A DNA stretch of 6,514 bases from Verrucomicrobiales bacterium (GTDB taxonomy: Bacteria; Verrucomicrobiota; Verrucomicrobiia; Limisphaerales; UBA9464), in assembly GCA_003445095.1 (NCBI GenBank), contig DLVS01000314.1, forward strand, positions 1 through 6,514, given 5' to 3'. The notes under the pieces are model-generated. The model was not told the DNA's origin, searched no databases, and was given only the letters and a program-made list of their open reading frames with translations. The translations under genes were made by a program, and so were the position numbers. The stretch's first letter is position 1. The number at the start of each line of letters is the position of its first letter. Positions 6,208-6,514 of this stretch are shown here, piece by piece.

Positions 6208-6514
6208 ATGAGCCACGATTCTAACGGTTCCCAATTCTTTCCCTTCACAGACGTATTTGCCCGTCGCCACATCGGTCCCGATGCAGCTGAGCAGGCAGAA
6301 CTGCTCGAGTTCCTCGGATTTCGCTCGTTGGCCGACCTGGCTGAAGCCGCCGTGCCGCGCTCCATCCGCCTGCCGCGACCACTGAAGCTGCCGGATGCCC
6401 TGAGCGAGCGAGAGGCGTTGGCCCAATTGAGGAAGCGAGCGGAGCAAAACCACGTGTTCCGCTCGTTGATCGGCATGGGCTACTACGACACGATCACACC
6501 GCCAGTCATCCAGC
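6208..6514 (+). CDS. gcvP: Glycine dehydrogenase (decarboxylating), P-protein, N-terminal part
   Basis: GcvP is the pyridoxal-phosphate P-protein of the glycine cleavage system. It decarboxylates glycine and passes the aminomethyl group to the lipoyl arm of GcvH, in the cytoplasm. The 102 visible codons match the family's N-terminus: DVFARRHIGP at residues 15-24, a leucine-rich LLEFLGFRSLADL helix, VPRSIRLP at 49-56, SEREALAQLRKRAEQN at 66-81, and the diagnostic IGMGYY at 88-93 followed by TPPVI. Full-length GcvP is usually about 950 residues, so roughly nine tenths lie beyond the right edge, including the PLP lysine. The ATG at 6208 puts RHIGP about 20 residues in, as in known homologues; only a weak AAGG at 6191-6194 precedes it. 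Neither gcvT nor gcvH lies directly upstream, so gcvP here is either transcribed alone or is the first gene of its operon. Confidence 0.93.
   Translation, partial: MSHDSNGSQFFPFTDVFARRHIGPDAAEQAELLEFLGFRSLADLAEAAVPRSIRLPRPLKLPDALSEREALAQLRKRAEQNHVFRSLIGMGYYDTITPPVIQ

Noticed and set aside
5850..6224. 124-aa plus-strand frame (GTG start) that overlaps the gcvP start by 17 nt
   Set aside because: It starts with GTG, has no clear ribosome binding site, and its translation is arginine-rich with no family resemblance. It looks like chance openness in GC-rich leader sequence.
6033..6476. Minus-strand frames opposite gcvP (6033-6476, 6133-6453)
   Set aside because: They are shadows of the GcvP coding frame, whose plus-strand translation carries clear family motifs.
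1..6514. CRISPR array, tRNA or rRNA genes
   Set aside because: No regularly spaced direct repeats, cloverleaf-like segments or rRNA-like stretches were seen on reading through the window.

Overview
The window looks like chromosomal DNA of a GC-rich Gram-negative bacterium, most likely a member of the Verrucomicrobiota. The reasons are the style of the giant secreted protein (signal peptide, GPHH-containing N-terminal domain, beta-helix, DTDGDG calcium repeats, LamG-like, Fn3-like and caspase/gingipain-like modules), weak Shine-Dalgarno signals, and an intergenic hairpin element of a kind I associate with that phylum. The phylum assignment is an inference from pattern memory, not a search result.

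Layout. Positions 5409 to 1 (minus strand) are one uninterrupted reading frame that leaves the window at its left edge: 1803 codons are visible and the stop codon is not. I read every codon in this frame and found no stop or frameshift. An in-frame TAA sits directly before the ATG, so the start is well constrained. The product is an exported multidomain protein. Positions 5410-6207 form a gene-free divergent intergenic region of about 800 bp. It holds a compact 183-bp element (5536-5718) with 16-bp imperfect terminal inverted repeats, 11-bp flanking direct repeats and nested palindromes, which looks like a MITE or REP-type non-autonomous element. The rest of the region is a long hairpin-bearing leader. 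Positions 6208-6514 (plus strand) are the 5' end of gcvP, glycine dehydrogenase (decarboxylating), cut by the right edge.

The two genes are transcribed away from each other and show no functional link. One is probably an envelope or extracellular protein; the other is a cytoplasmic enzyme of the glycine cleavage system. The points most worth a second look are the giant protein's domain combination, with a possible C25/caspase-like domain at the truncated end, and the MITE-like element in the shared upstream region.
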